DNA of 64,000 nt from Petrosia ficiformis (lineage: Eukaryota; Porifera; Demospongiae; Haplosclerida; Petrosiidae), in NCBI GenBank assembly GCA_947044365.1, contig OX345637.1, forward strand, positions 7,453,701-7,517,700, read 5' to 3'. Every line of letters starts with the position of its first letter. Positions within the stretch are counted from its first letter, which is position 1. The notes below the pieces were generated by a model. It did no database searches. It was not told where the DNA came from and worked only from the letters and a program-made list of their open reading frames with translations. The position numbers and the translations under genes are program-made. This document shows positions 12,201-40,823 of this stretch, piece by piece.

Positions 12201-13593
12201 TCAAGCCATCTACCCGCTACTCCTATTATTATTATTTGTCTCAATAGTACATCTATATAGTAGAGGTAAACCATGTATTGTTTGTCTGTTTCGTCCATTT
12301 CATCGTTGCATTGCTCGTTTTAGACAATGGACAAATCTCCGGCAATCTATAACAGGTGGAATGGCTGTCTTCATAATAATCTCGTATACGAAATTCACAT
12401 TGATATCAATACTGTTGCTAACTCCTGCCTCACTTTATTACTTTGACGATAGCGTTGCAGAACAAGTGTACTATTATGCAGGTAATGTTAATTATCAAAA
12501 AAACAAAGCATACAGTATTTCAGCAGGAATTGCTTTACTTATATTTGGAATAATTCCACCAATCCTGTTATTTTATCCAACATTATTGAAATTGATCAAT
12601 CGATTATCCTGTAACCAGTTCAATGTAGGAAAACTTTCTCCCCCATTAAAGTTACAAGCTTTTTTGGACGAATTTCATGGCTGTTATAAGGATGGTATGG
12701 ATGGTGGGCTGGATTGTCGATGGTTTGCTAGTTTTTACTTCTGCCTTCGTATCATTCTGTTTGCAATATATGCTAGCACTGAACACTGGTATACTCAATA
12801 TACCGTGCAGATATTACTTTTCTTATTTGCCACCATTTTGATTGCTCTGCTCCAACCTTATCGTGAAGCTTGGATAAATGCTGTGGATATGTCTATGTTT
12901 ATTCTTCTCACTGCCATTTCTTCTCTTAGCATGCTAAATCTGTTTCGAACATGGATCGGAGAAGAACCACAAATTTGGGCTTTCATAGTCCAGTATATAC
13001 TTATATTTATTCCTCTGATGTATTGCATTGCATACTACTCTATAATGTTATACACGAGAATAAAATCAAATTGGGTGAAAAAAAGGTCAGTTGACGAAAC
13101 ACTCCTGGAACAAACTGAAGATGAATCAGATTCTAGTCTTGTTGATAGTACCCATGTTCCAAATTTCCTTGACTATATGGAAAACACAGGACGCATGAAA
13201 GGTCGTACTAGAGTGTCAAATTCTCAACAAAGGAGCAATTGTATGAGAAATGATCCTGGTAGCATCAATCGTTTAGGTATGATCAACTCAAATCAAACAA
13301 GCAGCGAAAATACTCCACTACTGACACATGGCTCTAGTAATACTAGTACCTCCAGTAGTCAAGCAAGTAATCAAGGAAAAAGAGGAGGACGTACAGGAAG
13401 TGAAGAGAGAAAACGTGAAACACAAGAAGGAATAGTGAAGAGAAAAGATGAAGATGCTGATAATGATGAGAACAGCACAATGGAACTGACTGATAAGCAT
13501 ATTCAAGTGAATTCAGAAGCTCATCACACTATACCTACTGGAGAATATGGAGCTATGGGGAAAAGTGGCTTATGTTCAAGTTTTAAATTTTGA
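9244..13593 (+). CDS. Beta-helix/EGF-like/multi-pass membrane protein, array member 3 (1,449 aa)
   Basis: An intronless, uninterrupted gene. ATG 9244 was chosen because it gives a short n-region and a hydrophobic h-region (VVWLLLSLLSTATT), matching the other members. Residues ~25-740 are Asn-rich with many N-glycosylation sequons and repeated FxxN...GGAI/GGG units typical of right-handed beta-helices and chlamydial Pmp-like repeats. Residues ~755-875 form a Cys-rich collar (CPPGF..., then GPLCGKCIKNYG...CVYC). Residues ~880-1275 hold roughly eight or nine hydrophobic segments, with landmark motifs FGPLNSFIFFAQ, RFRQWTNLRQSITGG and FLDEFHGCYKDG. The tail (~1275-1449) has DSTHVPNFLD (~1301) and an acidic dileucine ENTPLL (~1355). 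AATAAA at 13711. Likely a cell-surface receptor, adhesion protein or channel-like protein; the function is unknown. Confidence 0.9.
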   Translation: MWQHTRNLQLSVVWLLLSLLSTATTQVIYVNRSSPNAVNTSECWKGGYPCSTFDLGIAGLHNFSKAMELIIAEGDYNFINNETGHFNYTNGISIIGKADNMNGNTKPVTIKCSEGVGFSFINCSNITINGIIFNGCSQLQNSTSYNKTNGIFSLFNVCLYFLYCSDVSLTYVIVENTKGVGVVLYNTGGSSIIDYCEFLRNQFQDNTNMSGGGGVYIEYSYCVPTASGTNCLDGTSDTNVNNSYVSDANFVIRNSSFIYNRANISNFANETFILPHKQHHAAFGRGGGFSAFFKGDSRNITITIEHCFFLNNSALWGGGIFIEFQDTSHNNTVSIISSFVFDNSLYYNDTRNEGTGGGGSRVGFIFYDHFVSYNNLILFDNCQFLHNDAYYGGGVSFYTAKPPNDTHQNRLVLKNCNFKNNSAKLGAAIDLSVWHPSVFGIVPQTVIANCNFIHNNPEFKSHQGGLIGAGAVYVDGIQVKFCGVVQFLYNQGSALAITGSFVEMLNNSDVTFQNNTGRNGGAIALLGNAFILTHYNASPSFINNSAYYHGGAIYSFSSGERNLISSRNCMIRFINIDYQPKKWTSSFLFTDNTANHTPNAIYASTILPCVWGGAEGSTVNDDKLDKNVFCWNDNWVYYDSNAKLNCSIASQNLISTAPSKFSPDSNTSYSVVPGEVISLELPVFDDRNNNVTDSVTFIARILDPNNGASFPGGYDYTHVSHEDLRLHGKPNTTIQVKIETMDPIVIQNNINISFLKCPPGFQDPSSEANYCHCNKTRIYNNYVHCYQSTFSITIVRTIWIGEVNISGNSTEVAGGSPYISSVGNGQFVTLDKSHNNSDEVFCNKLNRTGPLCGKCIKNYGVAVNSEDYHCVYCDDEKARYSWFFYLLSEYLPVTILFAIIFMFSITLTFGPLNSFIFFAQVITTVVKVNADGMIYLNTKAVSYETLKSLYMVPYDIWNMNFFRYWIPGFCLNKNMNTLNIMSLELIQAIYPLLLLLLFVSIVHLYSRGKPCIVCLFRPFHRCIARFRQWTNLRQSITGGMAVFIIISYTKFTLISILLLTPASLYYFDDSVAEQVYYYAGNVNYQKNKAYSISAGIALLIFGIIPPILLFYPTLLKLINRLSCNQFNVGKLSPPLKLQAFLDEFHGCYKDGMDGGLDCRWFASFYFCLRIILFAIYASTEHWYTQYTVQILLFLFATILIALLQPYREAWINAVDMSMFILLTAISSLSMLNLFRTWIGEEPQIWAFIVQYILIFIPLMYCIAYYSIMLYTRIKSNWVKKRSVDETLLEQTEDESDSSLVDSTHVPNFLDYMENTGRMKGRTRVSNSQQRSNCMRNDPGSINRLGMINSNQTSSENTPLLTHGSSNTSTSSSQASNQGKRGGRTGSEERKRETQEGIVKRKDEDADNDENSTMELTDKHIQVNSEAHHTIPTGEYGAMGKSGLCSSFKF

Positions 13594-13892
13594 AATACTA
13601 TTGATATTCTTGTTTGCAGACATTAAAACTTTGATTGTTAGTTTTGCCTTTTTTTTTTACAAATTTTTAGAATTGTTTCATTGTTTTTTTACATTTTATA
13701 AAAAATTTGGAATAAATTTTTATAGCCTCTGCTCCTCCTTTTTCAATTAGCCACTCCTTCATTTAACTGCAATGCAGCAAAAGAGTCAGGTATGATCTTT
13801 ATTACCTGTAAAATAGACATAAATATAATCGAAATTTTATTTTTGTATAGGGCAAGCTCTATAGTGTCATTTGTTGTGCACATGTGTAAGTC
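13594..13892. other. Short spacer between array members 3 and 4
   Basis: 299 bases, T-rich, with AATAAA at 13711-13716 as the likely poly(A) signal of member 3. The promoter of member 4 must lie in the remaining ~170 bases or within member 3; no clear core element was seen. Confidence 0.4.
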
Positions 13893-16800
13893 ATGTCCTT
13901 TGTTTTAATAGTATTAGTATGCCTTCTGTTTTCGTGGATGACTTTTGGTCAGGATCAAGAGTTGACTATTTACGTAAACTTGTCCTCGCCTAATGCTTCC
14001 AATGATCACTCTTGCTGGAAAGGTGGTGAAACATTACCTTGTAAGACAATTGACCTTGGGTTACAAGGGATTCAAGAATGGTTAACAAATGAAGTTAGTC
14101 ATTTAGGAGTACTGATGATAGCCGCTGGCAATTATGAACTTCGCGCTTCTAATCACACATGTTTTAAGGATATCAGAGGGTTGAAAATGTTTGGATATGC
14201 TCAAGAGTCGATTTCATCCACGCCTCAACCTGTAACCATTAATTGTTACACAGGTGTAGGATTTGCGTTTTTAAGATCTAGCAATATCTATTTTAGTGGT
14301 ATTACATTCTTTGGTTGTGGTAAATTACAAACTAGTACCAGTTTTAATTTAGACTTGCACAATCCTGCTTATGTACCATTCAATGTTGGCTTGTATTTTT
14401 TGTATTGTCAAAACTTGACATTTCATTCCATCAAAGTGGACAGCACTCCAGGGACTGGAATGGTTATATACAACACTATTGGTGAAAATCGTATAGAAAA
14501 ATCAATGTTTTCTAATAATGCATTTCAACCAGAGTCAAATATTTCTGGTGGAGGTGGATTGTATGTTGAATTCTCATTTTGTGATCCTCAAAATATTTCG
14601 TGTCTCGAAGACGATATTTCTAATGTAGACAAGTATTACATACAACATTCAAAGTTTACCATTGAGAATACCAACTTCACAAATAACTACGGCAATATTT
14701 CAAGATCAGCTGCTTCAGGAGGAACGTTTATTCTACCAATAGGACGTTATCATTCTGCATTTGGACGAGGTGGAGGCCTGTCATTTTTCATAATTGGAAA
14801 AGCCTGTGATATTCATATTGTAATGCATGAATGTCTAATAGCAAATAATACCGCTCTATGGGGTGCGGGATTACTAGCAGAGTTTCATGACAATTCAAAT
14901 AGCAATTATCTTGAAGTTAAGAAAAGTAGGTTCATTAACAATTCTCTGTATTTTGATGACGTACTCAACAAAGGAACAGGTGGTGGGGGAGCTAGAGTTG
15001 CCATGTTTATGTTTAATGAAAACAGCTCCATTATATACAACAACAATATTGTATTTGAAAGCTGTAGTTTTGAAAGTAATGATGCCTACTATGGTGGTGG
15101 GTTCTCTTTCTATACAACAAAAAATAACGGAAGCTTTTCACCTAATCACATACAATTGGTAGGTTGTGATTTCACTGGAAATACAGCTAGGCTTGGAGCT
15201 GGTATTGACATGGCAATTTTTCAACCGTCTATTGATGGTGTTAATCCAAAAGTATTCATTCACAATTGCAACCTATCTGGCAATAATGCCCTGTATCGCT
15301 ACCACCCTGGAGCTCTAATTGGTGTTGGTGCAATGTACATAGACTCACTCCCAGTCCAGTTTGATGGGAATATGTCTTTTGAAAACAATTTGGGATCAGC
15401 GTTAGCAGTAACTGGTTCATACATTGAATTACTTAGTACTAGTACTATAGTTTTTAGAAACAACACTGGCAGAAATGGAGGTGGCATTACTCTACTTGGT
15501 ACTTCATTTATTGTGACACATCCACACTCTTCTCTACTATTTATTGATAATTCTGCTGATTTTTTTGGTGGAGCAATCTATTACTATAGTTCTGGTGAAA
15601 GGGATTTATTTGCATCAGGTAACTGTTTCATTCGATATTCTAACATTTTCGTTTCAAATGTGGAATGGACTTCAAGTTTCTATTTTGAAGCCAACACAGC
15701 TAATGGTAATCCCAATGCTATACATACTTCCAGTGTTCTTCCATGCGCCTTAGGTGGAGTTCAGTGGAACACTAGTTCCACTTATAATAAAACAAGAGAA
15801 ATATTCTGTTGGAATCAAAACTGGATTTACAAAACCTCCACAGAAAAACATGTCCCGTGTTACAAACAGATCTCCACGGCACCTTCCAATTATACAATCA
15901 ATTCTAATTTTATTTCTATTCCAGGAAAGGATCTAACCCTTAACGAACAAGTCCAAGATGACTTGGGTAATCCTGTTACCGGTAGAACAGTATTCATAGT
16001 TCGTATCATGAATGGTACAGCCTCTTTTAAAAGTGATGAAGATTTGGATTTTAACTATGTATCAGATGGATTTGTAAATCTTAAAGGTCAACCAGGATCT
16101 GAAATTGATCTACAAATAGAAACTACAGATCCTGTTATCATACAAAATAAATTCAAAGTTAATTTTCAAAATTGTCCGCCAGGATTTCATTCGAACTTTG
16201 AAAATAGTTCTGCCAGTTGTGTATGTTCTGGAAACTATTCTGGATATATACAATGCAATCAGGAGAACTTCACTGCACGTATACTTCGTGCAGTATGGAT
16301 TGGTAATGTGTCAGGATTTGATACTTTGTTAGTTGGTGAGACGCCTTACATATCAGGAATAACCTCTGATCATTTTATTCATCTTGCATCTAATCCTGAT
16401 ACTTTACAGGATTTCTTTTGTGGAGAAGTAGATAGACAAGGTGTTTTCTGTAGTGAATGTCGAGAAGGATATGGAGTACCTGTCGATAGAATAACTTCAA
16501 AATGTGTCCCTTGCTCACGTAATGATGTATACTACCACTGGATCTTCTATCTGTTAACCGATTTTCTACCTATTGTAGTATTCTTTGCTGTTGTATTTAT
16601 ATTCAGTATGACAGTCACTTTTGGTCCTCTTAATTCTTACATCTTTTTTGCTCAAGTCATTACAACTGTGATGAAAATAGATGCAGATGGCATGATTCCT
16701 TTAGACAGCATGACCACTATTCCTGCAAGTACTCTACAGAGTTTTTATATTGTCCCATATGATGTGTGGAATTTGAACTTCTTTCAGCCATGGTTACCAA

Positions 16801-18113
16801 AGTATTGCCTTAGCCCTAGTTTGAAGGCCATAGATGTTTTGACCTTAGGTTATGTTCAAGCAGTCTTCCCTCTATTTTTGCTCTTCTTGTTTGTTGGAAT
16901 AATTAATCTTTATCACAGGGGTGTACCATTTATTGTGTGTCTATTTCGTCCGTTCCATCGTTTGTTTGCTCGCTTTCGGCAATGGACTAACCTGAGACAA
17001 TCAATTACAGGAGGAATGGCTGTATTTGTTGTTGTGTCCTATACCAAATTCAGCTTAGTATCATTGCAAATCCTGACTCCCACTTCCTTGTACAATCCAG
17101 ATGGGACTGTAGCAGCACGAGTATTTTATATGGATGGTGACATGCCTTTTGGTATCAAGAGTATTCGTTATATTATTCCTGCTGTTTTAGTTGGTGCTAC
17201 ATTTGTTCTCATTCCACCTATACTTTTTGCCTACACAACTCTTTTACAGATTTGTTCACGTCTATCCTGTCGTCGACTGAGAATTGATAAATTCTATCCT
17301 ACCCCGAAGCTACAAGCATTTTTGGATGAATTTCATGGCTGTTACAAAGACGGAAGTGATGGTGGATTGGATTGTAGATGGTTTGCAAGCCTATATTTCT
17401 GTTTACGTATAGCTCTTTTCGCTATATATTCAGGCACTGGCAGATGGCAACTACAATACACTACACAAATCTTATTCTTCCTTTTTGCTGCATTTTTGTT
17501 TGCAATTTTTCGACCTTACCGAAAAGATTGGATCAACAACATTGACATGAGTATGTTTCTACTTTTAGCTGCAATTTCAACACTCAGTTTTTATAACCTA
17601 ATGCTCACATGGATTGGAGAACCACTAAGCAAGGGAGCGTTTGCTGTTCAATATATCTTCATCTTTCTTCCACTGATATACTGTATTGGGTACTATTCAT
17701 TCTTGTTTTGTGACAAGACCAAAATGTGTTGGGCAGGTATGATGAAGCGTAAAAATCAAAGCAGTCAGAGTTTATTCGTAACACCTGATTCAGAATCTGT
17801 AGAGTCTCATTCAGCATTAGAAGATAGCACCCATGTGCCAAATTTTTTGGACTTTACTGAAAATACAGGACGACTGACGAGTAGAATTCGACTCACTAAT
17901 CCACAGATTTGGAATCCCAGGAAAAACACTAGTATTAACAATTATAGCGATGAGTCTGCTCCTCTTTTGACTCCAAGTGGTACAGGCACATCTACATCCA
18001 GTGAAAAGGGATCAAAGGGTTTCACTAGAAGCACAAAAACAGATGAAGTTTGTACAGCTAATGCAACCACTAGTTATGGGGCCACTGGATCAGATTCCAA
18101 TTCTACACAATAA
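13893..18113 (+). CDS. Beta-helix/EGF-like/multi-pass membrane protein, array member 4 (1,406 aa)
   Basis: An intronless, intact gene. The signal peptide is MSFVLIVLVCLLFSWMTFGQ (cleavage plausible near residue 20). The ectodomain (~25-780) has YVNLSSPNAS and SCWKGGE motifs and beta-helix repeats with NNTGRNGGGI and FFGGAIYYYSSGERD. The Cys-rich collar (~770-880) contains CPPGF and CSECREGYG...CVPC. The membrane region (~883-1280) keeps FGPLNSYIFFAQ, QWTNLRQSITGG and FLDEFHGCYKDGSDGG. The tail carries DSTHVPNFLD (~1311) and ESAPLL (~1354), the same two motifs as the other members, in an otherwise diverged sequence. It lies 299 bases after member 3 and converges on ETFB, whose stop is 200 bases away. 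The function is unknown; a surface receptor or adhesion role is inferred from the topology. Confidence 0.9.
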   Translation: MSFVLIVLVCLLFSWMTFGQDQELTIYVNLSSPNASNDHSCWKGGETLPCKTIDLGLQGIQEWLTNEVSHLGVLMIAAGNYELRASNHTCFKDIRGLKMFGYAQESISSTPQPVTINCYTGVGFAFLRSSNIYFSGITFFGCGKLQTSTSFNLDLHNPAYVPFNVGLYFLYCQNLTFHSIKVDSTPGTGMVIYNTIGENRIEKSMFSNNAFQPESNISGGGGLYVEFSFCDPQNISCLEDDISNVDKYYIQHSKFTIENTNFTNNYGNISRSAASGGTFILPIGRYHSAFGRGGGLSFFIIGKACDIHIVMHECLIANNTALWGAGLLAEFHDNSNSNYLEVKKSRFINNSLYFDDVLNKGTGGGGARVAMFMFNENSSIIYNNNIVFESCSFESNDAYYGGGFSFYTTKNNGSFSPNHIQLVGCDFTGNTARLGAGIDMAIFQPSIDGVNPKVFIHNCNLSGNNALYRYHPGALIGVGAMYIDSLPVQFDGNMSFENNLGSALAVTGSYIELLSTSTIVFRNNTGRNGGGITLLGTSFIVTHPHSSLLFIDNSADFFGGAIYYYSSGERDLFASGNCFIRYSNIFVSNVEWTSSFYFEANTANGNPNAIHTSSVLPCALGGVQWNTSSTYNKTREIFCWNQNWIYKTSTEKHVPCYKQISTAPSNYTINSNFISIPGKDLTLNEQVQDDLGNPVTGRTVFIVRIMNGTASFKSDEDLDFNYVSDGFVNLKGQPGSEIDLQIETTDPVIIQNKFKVNFQNCPPGFHSNFENSSASCVCSGNYSGYIQCNQENFTARILRAVWIGNVSGFDTLLVGETPYISGITSDHFIHLASNPDTLQDFFCGEVDRQGVFCSECREGYGVPVDRITSKCVPCSRNDVYYHWIFYLLTDFLPIVVFFAVVFIFSMTVTFGPLNSYIFFAQVITTVMKIDADGMIPLDSMTTIPASTLQSFYIVPYDVWNLNFFQPWLPKYCLSPSLKAIDVLTLGYVQAVFPLFLLFLFVGIINLYHRGVPFIVCLFRPFHRLFARFRQWTNLRQSITGGMAVFVVVSYTKFSLVSLQILTPTSLYNPDGTVAARVFYMDGDMPFGIKSIRYIIPAVLVGATFVLIPPILFAYTTLLQICSRLSCRRLRIDKFYPTPKLQAFLDEFHGCYKDGSDGGLDCRWFASLYFCLRIALFAIYSGTGRWQLQYTTQILFFLFAAFLFAIFRPYRKDWINNIDMSMFLLLAAISTLSFYNLMLTWIGEPLSKGAFAVQYIFIFLPLIYCIGYYSFLFCDKTKMCWAGMMKRKNQSSQSLFVTPDSESVESHSALEDSTHVPNFLDFTENTGRLTSRIRLTNPQIWNPRKNTSINNYSDESAPLLTPSGTGTSTSSEKGSKGFTRSTKTDEVCTANATTSYGATGSDSNSTQ

Positions 18114-18314
18114 ACTGCGTGATTAATTTACTATTAACTAGTGATAATTAACTATACGTATGTACTACTTGTGTGTATATATAATTATGTGTTGAGTAAT
18201 TGAATTTGATACATTTTGAAAATTAAATTACCATTCCATTCAACATAATACATGCATATATACACTAATATATAACTGAATAATAATGATTAATTAAATA
18301 ATTGCTATTTGTGT

Positions 18315-19724
18315 TCATATAACTCCGGCCCCTTTGAGTTTCTCAATTAATTCATCTACATTTTCAACCTTGCTTCCTGCTTGTCTTACTGGAGGGTCTT
18401 CCACAGATATGATTTTTAAACGAGGGCTTATGTCAACTTCAAAATCAGCTGGTGTATATTTTGCCATGGGCTTCTTCTTAGCTTTCTGGAAAACGAGGGA
18501 AATAATATAGTATCAGAATATCAACATAATTATCTCTTTAGATGCCTCATTTGTTGAGGCCATTTCTCCCATTATGTCTAAACAATACTCAATTAATATA
18601 TGTATAGTATAGTACATATAATTGTGTACTTCATTGGTTATTTTTACCAGGCTCAACTCATAAAATCTTTTCAAACTTCTGTATTGTAACTCACAGTGAA
18701 AACACTAACTACAACATCTTTTACTTGAAAACATATCTTAAAAATCTACTAAGATTTTAGGATTTTCAATCAAAATTAACTAAAAATTTGTAGTGAATTC
18801 AAAATTGTACGGATCTGCATTCATAACTAACCATTATATTTGGAAGAGTAGCATATCTAGGTTCATTGAGTCTTAAATCAGCTGTTATGACAACTGGAAT
18901 TTTGACTTCTATATGTTCCAATCCACCATCAACCTCTCGGATTATCTTTAACGAATCTCCTTCTTTGTCGATTTTGGAGGTAAATGTGGCCTTAAAGAGA
19001 ACATCAAGTCAACAAACATGTAAAGATTGTGTCTGTACAGTGTATACCTGTGGCCAATCAAGTAAACTAGCAACCATTTGTCCAGTTTGATTACAGTCAC
19101 CATCAATAGCCTATAAGCAGATAAAAATTATTATAAACATTATTCTACTTCGTAGAATCCAATCAAGCAGTTGTACACCTTGTAATGCAGTGGAAGGCCC
19201 CTAGAGCTTATATTTCTGCTACTGGTCAAAAAGGTGCCACCCAAGTTTTAAGGTTAATAGGGTCGATATGTAGATAGAACCTTGATCTTGAACAAAAACC
19301 TTAATTCTGAAGCATCTCATGCTGAAAAATAAGAGGCAAGGGGGAAGTCCACGATTTCAGTTCAGACTTTTCACAAGCCGTAACATAATGTACATTAAAT
19401 TACCTGTTTCCCAAGAAACAGCAAATCTGCCTTTTCCTGCTGGACAAGTTTAGCAAAGATCTTGGATACAGCTAATGGCTGGAGATTATCATAATCTTCA
19501 CCATTCACTTCCACATGAACAGCACGATCTGCACCCATGGCAAGAGCTGTACGTAACGTTTCCTAAAGGTGGATTTAAGTGTCATTGTAAATTTGTAATT
19601 AACATTTAATACCTGGCATGCAGTTGGTCCACAGCTAACAGCAACAATTTCAGACACTAATTTTTTCTCCTTCATACGTACAGCCTAATTTACAATATAA
19701 AATTTGAAGGACTTGTAAAAAATC

Positions 19725-19786
<62 letters not shown>

Positions 19787-19976
19787 CTTCTAAAGCAATT
19801 TCATCAAAAGGGTTCATAGAATGCTTTACTCCTTCAGTAACCACACCCATCTTGTCTGGCTTAACTCTAATCTATGAGAATAAAATGAATTTTCAACTTT
19901 TTAGATAGTCTCATAGTCTCACCTTCACAGCATAGTCAATGACCCTTTTACATCCAACTAAAGCTCTCAAGGCCAT
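18315..19976 (-). CDS. ETFB: Electron transfer flavoprotein subunit beta (7 exons, 254 aa)
   Basis: Exons in transcript order: 19923-19976, 19785-19871, 19613-19684, 19404-19562, 19048-19110, 18832-18990, 18315-18485. All introns are phase 0 with GT-AG ends, and the spliced product is 254 aa, against 255 for the human protein. It starts [18 protein letters not shown]; later landmarks are [69 protein letters not shown] and KAKKKP (the recognition-loop region). ETFB pairs with ETFA in the mitochondrial matrix and passes electrons from acyl-CoA and other dehydrogenases to ETF-ubiquinone oxidoreductase. As in animals generally there is no obvious cleaved presequence. Intron 2 contains a long AT dinucleotide run. 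Head to head with UBASH3. Confidence 0.96.
19727..19782. repeat. (AT)n microsatellite in ETFB intron 2
   Basis: About 56 bases of uninterrupted AT/TA dinucleotides directly next to the 5' splice site of the intron (minus strand GTATATAT...). The donor's own GTATAT is continuous with the repeat. Confidence 0.9.
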
Positions 19977-20393
19977 TTTTTTAATGTGGGCGTGGATTGA
20001 ATGATTAATTAATTATTATTGCTTTAATTAAATTTCGTATATTTTGTAGGTGTGGTTGATTATTTATAATAACTCCCGATGTGCAAATGAAAGCAAGTAA
20101 CCACTGTCCATTTTTGGTGTCAGTTCATTAGTCAGTCAACAAACAGAGAACGATTACATTCCTTCTTTTTGATCTTTCTTGTGGAAGTATTTGCATATGG
20201 TTGATTTCAAGATCCTTTGGAACAGTTGATGTAATTTGTGAATTTAGGATCAACTGTCAATCCAGAGTCAGTAAAAGCAGCATTTAAGAGGAGATCTTAC
20301 AGTGTTAAGAGTAACATAGTCCAGTTCTGTTGATTCACATTAGTGCTGTAGTTTTTCTATTTTGCATTTCATTGAACTACACCAAGTCACTTT
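19977..20393. promoter_or_regulatory. Shared intergenic region of the divergent ETFB and UBASH3 genes (candidate bidirectional promoter)
   Basis: 417 bases separate the two start codons, which face away from each other. No other gene fits in the gap, so both promoters and 5' UTRs must lie here unless upstream noncoding exons exist. No convincing TATA box was seen. Promoter function is inferred from position only. Confidence 0.5.
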
Positions 20394-38618
<18,225 letters not shown>

Positions 38619-39103
38619 AATATCTTTTTAGATATTAATTAATTAATGTATACTATTCTCTCTTTTATTCTTCATTGTATGTTACAGTATGGTATGTACC
38701 ATACACTTTGCTTGGTCACTAGCTCAGTGTTTTTATATACTTGTACATCCGATTTTCTTTGCCACTAACCACCAGTTGTTATTAAATGTTCATTTCATTG
38801 TGTATGATAATTCTATGTAGTAAAATACAATTCAATTGTAACTTGATATTGACATTCTTAGCAATAAAAATTATTATTATTGTACGAATTAGAATTGTAA
38901 TTGGAGTTGAACTTCAGTCTACAAAATCCAGTAATCAGAAATTTTGAATTCATAAATTGAAGTTGTCTGATTTACTCAAATTAAACCCAGAGTTTGCTTT
39001 ATCAAGAGCTAAGGTATATGGTTCAGATCAAGAATAAAAGTCCGCTCTTTCCAGTCATCCTCAAAAAATGTTCTAATGGCACTAAAACTGTTTAAACAAG
39101 TCA

Positions 39104-39420
39104 ATACGTTTTCAATAAAAATGAAAGAAGATGTAGAGACATCAAGTATGTGAACAAGGTTGGGATGGTATTATATAACACAGGAGGTTAACATATAGGA
39201 CCCAAAATTAAACAAACCACTTCCATATAACTCTACATAAGTACCTAAACCTCTATAAAGCAAAAGACAAAAAGCTGTACTTATGTAGAATTATATAGTG
39301 GTTTGTTTAATTTTGGGTCCTACATTAACCTCCTGTGTTAGTACCATCCTGACCTTGTTTGCATACTTTTTGAGTTCTGACATCCCTATACACCTTCTTT
39401 CATTTTTATTGAAAATGTTT
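39104..39420. mobile_element. Foldback element in UBASH3 unit 1
   Basis: Inverted arms of about 140 bases: TTTTCAATAAAAATGAAAGA...CCACTTCCATATAACTC and ...TAGTGGTTTGTTTAATTTTG...TTTCATTTTTATTGAAAA. The loop includes CTCTATAAAGCAAAAGACAA. Orthologous positions in units 2 and 3 hold copies, so the insertion predates the segmental duplication. Confidence 0.7.
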
Positions 39421-40120
39421 TTTATTATTCTTGAATTGTTTCCATGAATGGTGTGAATATTTTTTGTGTAGATTACAGAAATACTGGTGCAAATTATAAT
39501 GTATAATTATCATAAAATCATACAATCATAATTGCATTATCACCTCAATGTTTACAGAATAATTATATACATGTACATAGGCACAATTTCAAGACTTGTA
39601 ATTGTGTATATCAATTATTTATGAACTGATGATCATTCTCTTTCACTTACAGATGATGTCTATTTTCTATTTCATTTACAGTATTGTCTGCAGTCACACA
39701 AATAGTCACTGTGTCAATCACTCAGCATTCCAAAGGTTATAGTATACAATCATAATATTATATAGGTTAATCATTACATGATTATACTGTAACTTATAAT
39801 TAATAATGAAGTAATACGTACACAAAAAAAACGGGATTGAAGGATAATGGTGAAGGTAAACAGATTAGATTGTTGGTCATTCCAAAATAAAATTATGAAC
39901 ATTTTTTCTGAGGTCATACAGTCAACATGAACAAACTTTAGTGTTTCTAACATCCACCCTGCATGTGTACTAATTAAGTTATTGGTGGAACATTGGGTTA
40001 CACTTTATTATGTGTCTGAATTGAATTTTGTGTCTACCGGCACAATAGACTTTTTGGGTTTTGACATCCCTACATATCCTATCATTTTCATTGAAAATGT
40101 TTTTTATTATTCTTGTATAT

Positions 40121-40290
40121 AATTACAAGGTACTTGTAATCTGCAAGAAAGATGTTACAACATCAGTCACCAACTGCCACATAGATAAATATAGAAACTA
40201 GAAAAGATGCTTGAAGATGGGGAATATCAATTATTGGAATATTTAGAAGAAATAAAATATGTCACTGGACTATCGATACAACTAGACTAA
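40121..40290 (+). pseudogene. Mutator-like (MULE) transposase C-terminal relic, unit 1 (5' half missing)
   Basis: Matches the second half of the better preserved copies at 49693, 53236 and 63125 (CTGCAAGAAAGATGTTACAA..., then KLEKMLEDGEYQL-like codons). The first half (TNNHLE...WHNR region) has been replaced by a foldback arm at about 40048-40120. Confidence 0.45.
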
Positions 40291-40823
40291 TATTTTCTCT
40301 CAATTTTTTTTAGATTTTAAGACATAATAATCTTATATTAATATAATATTATATATAATATAGTTGTTATTTATATTATCATCTGACATTTTGAAATTGT
40401 ACACTTTGGGAATTGACATTTTGGGATTTACATTGTGGACCAAACCAACATATATGTAAGCAAAGAACTTAAAACATTTTAAAATTATAATACCGTAATA
40501 AACTAAATCATTTTATACAGATCATTCTATACAGTATATTGTAATAATAACAAAACACTTCATATACCAATATTGCCATTCTGAGGTATAAAGTGTGCAC
40601 CGTGCAACAGTACTAGTGTACTCTTACAATATTTGAGTTGAAATACAATTAGTGATTTATAATCCCTATCATTTATCTCCCATTGTGTTAATTTTTAAAA
40701 ATATTATATGTACGTACATGTTTAAAATGATAACGAAAAGAGGAATGAGACATAATGAATTGTCATCAATCTACAACAAAATCAATTATTACTGAATACA
40801 ATTATTCATAAATGGTGTACATT

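Larger units (their letters stand above)
38619..40823. other. Spacer between UBASH3 copy 1 and secreted protein X1
   Basis: Contains the UBASH3 poly(A) signal (38863-38868), a foldback element (39104-39420), part of a second foldback arm (about 40048-40120) and a Mutator-like transposase relic (about 40121-40290). No functional gene. The same spacer recurs after each UBASH3 copy. Confidence 0.55.
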
